Program-made: the position numbers and the translations under genes
Notes under the pieces: generated by a model
Told to the model about the DNA's origin: nothing
The model's input: only the letters and a program-made list of their open reading frames with translations
Databases searched by the model: none
In this document: positions 35,952 to 37,439 of the stretch, one piece after another
Layout of the letters: each line of letters begins with the position of its first letter
Numbering within the stretch: position 1 is the first letter of the stretch
Assembly (NCBI GenBank): GCA_016936665.1
Contig: JAFGXI010000004.1
Location: forward strand, 1 to 37,439
Length of the DNA: 37,439 nucleotides
Source: Bacteroidales bacterium
Lineage (GTDB): Bacteria > Bacteroidota > Bacteroidia > Bacteroidales > JAFGXI01
Direction of reading: 5' to 3'

Positions 35952-35983
35952 TTTGTTTAAGCAAAGCAGAATTTTCAAATTTG
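35952..35983 (+). promoter_or_regulatory. Candidate promoter for mnmA
   Basis: TTTG (35952-35955), 20-base spacer, CAAATTTG (35976-35983), which is one base off TAnnTTTG. If used, transcription would start within a few bases of the mnmA start codon, giving an almost leaderless message. Confidence 0.35.
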
Positions 35984-35986
35984 CAG

Positions 35987-37177
35987 ATGAAAATGAAAAA
36001 TCGATCGGAAATACATGTAGTTATTGGTTTGTCGGGGGGAGTAGATTCCAGTGTTGCAGCTTATGTTTTAAAGGAACAAGGCTATAAAGTAACAGCTTTG
36101 TTTATGCAAAACTGGCACGATACCGTTGGTGTTTTACAAGGCGACTGCCCTCAAAACGACGATCTTATTTTTGCACAATTAGTAGCACGAAAACTTGAAA
36201 TTCCTTTCGATGTGGTTGATTTGAGCATAGACTATAAGAAGCGTGTGGTCGATTATATGTTTAGCGAATACGAAAAAGGCAGAACGCCAAACCCAGACGT
36301 GCTGTGTAATCGCGAAATTAAGTTCGATTTGTTTTTAGAAGCGGCCAAAAAACTGGGCGCCGATTTTGTGGCAACAGGTCATTATGCACGAAAAGAAACA
36401 ATTGAGCTAGGCGGAAAAGAAGTTCATCGTTTATTAGCAGGCTTAGATCCTAACAAAGACCAAAGCTATTTTTTATGTCAGCTATCGCAAGAACAGCTCT
36501 CGCAATCGCTTTTCCCAATTGGCGATATGCTTAAGCCCGATTTAAGAATGCTTGCCAAAAAAGTTGAATTGGCTTCTGCCGACAAAAAAGATTCCCAAGG
36601 TATCTGTTTTGTTGGTAAAGTAGATTTGCCGGTTTTTTTACAACAACAGCTTTCGGCTAAACAGGGCAATATTATCGAAATATCTCCCGATTTTGAAACA
36701 TATTCTGTTATTCCAGATTCTTTAGAAGAATTATCGAAGCCACAACATTATTACGCTTTAGATGGTTTTGTAGTGGGAGAACACAATGGGGCTCATTTTT
36801 ATACTATAGGCCAAAGGAAAGGTCTGAAAGTTGGAGGGAAAGCAGAACCTTTGTTTGTTATTGCAACAGATATTCCCAATAATTTAATTTTTGTTGGTCA
36901 AGGTCAAGACCATCCGGGTTTGTTCAGAAAAGCATTGCGAATTTTACCCGAGGAAATACATTGGGTTCGCGAAGATTTAGCGATGCAGAACGGAGAAGAA
37001 CGTGAGTATTTGGTCAGGATTCGCTATAGACAGCCACTTCAGAAAGCAAAATTGATTCAAAAGAAAGAGGCTTTGTACATCTTGTTCGACGAAGCTCAAA
37101 GGGGAGTAACTGCCGGGCAGTTTGCCGCTTGGTACTTTGAAGACGAATTAATAGGCTCTGGAGCTATTGCTGAGTAA
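35987..37177 (+). CDS. mnmA: tRNA-specific 2-thiouridylase
   Basis: Thiolates U34 of tRNA-Lys, -Glu and -Gln, with ATP and a persulfide donor. A start at ATG 35987 gives 396 residues (MKMKNRSEIHVV); ATG 35993 is equally possible, and the TTG at 35981 is unlikely. Motifs: PP-loop GLSGGVDSSVAAYVLKEQGY, NPDVLCNREIKF (catalytic Cys), TGHYAR, DQSYFLCQL, and DSQGICFVGKVDL with the second catalytic Cys, then the C-terminal beta-barrel (GAHFYTIGQRKGLKVGGKAE; AQRGVTAGQFAAWY). A 29-base gap separates it from the preceding stop. The broken ferredoxin gene converges on its 3' end. Confidence 0.96.
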   Translation: MKMKNRSEIHVVIGLSGGVDSSVAAYVLKEQGYKVTALFMQNWHDTVGVLQGDCPQNDDLIFAQLVARKLEIPFDVVDLSIDYKKRVVDYMFSEYEKGRTPNPDVLCNREIKFDLFLEAAKKLGADFVATGHYARKETIELGGKEVHRLLAGLDPNKDQSYFLCQLSQEQLSQSLFPIGDMLKPDLRMLAKKVELASADKKDSQGICFVGKVDLPVFLQQQLSAKQGNIIEISPDFETYSVIPDSLEELSKPQHYYALDGFVVGEHNGAHFYTIGQRKGLKVGGKAEPLFVIATDIPNNLIFVGQGQDHPGLFRKALRILPEEIHWVREDLAMQNGEEREYLVRIRYRQPLQKAKLIQKKEALYILFDEAQRGVTAGQFAAWYFEDELIGSGAIAE

Positions 37178-37411
37178 TTATATTTAAGCTCGTTCAACCC
37201 GATAATTTTTACCGGACAAATATTTTGAGCTTCTAAATTGGGCTCGTAGTCGTCGTCGTAAGCCAGCACTGTATAAAATCCTTTTTTTTTCGTTGGCTTC
37301 ATGCAAATCGGCTTTCCCGTCGGAATCGTTCATCGACCAGTTGTTTTGAGCTACTTCTACACAATTGCCACAACCAATGCATTTTATTCTTTGATGCGTA
37401 ATTCTAATCAT
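37096..37411 (-). pseudogene. 4Fe-4S ferredoxin, interrupted by a frameshift at an A9 run
   Basis: From the ATG at 37411 the frame encodes MIRITHQRIKCIGCGNCVEV, with three iron-sulfur Cys (CxxCxxC), then NNWSMNDSDGKADLHEANEK. The A9 run (complement of 37282-37290) throws it out of frame (KRILYSAGLRRRLR, stop at 37184). One base removed from the run would continue as KGFYTVLAYDDDYEPNLEAQ then NICPVKIIGLNEL, which supplies the fourth Cys (CPV) and a normal ferredoxin end. The frame with the Cys has no early stop and runs to 37096, overlapping mnmA by 82 bases, so its true end is unclear. It is either a sequence error or a slippage site. Confidence 0.7.
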
Positions 37412-37439
37412 TTCTTTAGACCATAAAAAAGTACCAGTA

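Overview
The window reads as a chromosomal segment of a member of the Bacteroidota (Flavobacteriia/Bacteroidia type; order not resolved). The signs are an AT-rich genome, a giant SprB-repeat surface protein with a gliding-motility/type IX secretion C-terminal domain, GldI-like FKBP lipoproteins, an S46 dipeptidyl peptidase, a yicC-gmk pair, a DUF5606 protein, starts that mostly lack Shine-Dalgarno sequences, and several copies of the Bacteroidota promoter element TAnnTTTG. No tRNA, rRNA, CRISPR array, insertion sequence or prophage is visible. No gene-free stretch exceeds 300 bases; the longest (19138-19427) holds a terminator hairpin and a second small structured element.

Layout. (1) 1-6682 (+): 3' part of a very large repeat adhesin, open through the left edge. 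(2) 6797-11223 (-): a secreted Asp-box (BNR) propeller protein, a TPR lipoprotein and peptide deformylase. (3) 11367-15344 (+): a secreted SPOR-like protein whose signal peptide is cut off by an apparent +1 frameshift, then a translationally coupled run of YjbQ family protein, DHH phosphoesterase and two FKBP lipoproteins; a small unknown gene (12102-12317) lies on the opposite strand. (4) 15357-19137 (-): DUF2147 protein, a DPP11-type S46 peptidase, DUF5606 protein and a TerB/DnaJ protein. (5) 19428-25327 (-): fused glutamate formimidoyltransferase/formimidotetrahydrofolate cyclodeaminase, a membrane protein made of about five PAS units with no output domain, and a TonB-like/ExbD/ExbB set. 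(6) 25551-27760 (+): a stand-alone NUMOD4/HNH protein with a textbook promoter, and pyruvate kinase; a possible 38-residue gene sits antisense in the gap between them. (7) 27828-31751 (-): glyA, an hldD-type epimerase and a carboxy-terminal processing protease. (8) 31917-37177 (+): yicC, gmk, a three-domain acyl ligase/ACP/acyltransferase and mnmA. (9) 37096-37411 (-): a ferredoxin broken at an A9 run.

Most genes are housekeeping or envelope functions: one-carbon/folate metabolism (FtcD, GlyA), envelope energy transduction (ExbB/ExbD/TonB), periplasmic folding and proteolysis (FKBPs, CTP, DPP11), LPS precursor and phospholipid synthesis (HldD, ligase-ACP-PlsC) and tRNA thiolation (MnmA). I did not find a convincing complete new multi-gene system. 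The items most worth following are the PAS-only membrane protein beside the Ton genes, the stand-alone NUMOD4/HNH protein with the antisense mini-ORF over a 14-bp inverted repeat, the ligase-ACP-acyltransferase fusion, the structured element at 19226-19323, and two apparent frameshifts next to A-runs, which are either sequence errors or real slippage sites.
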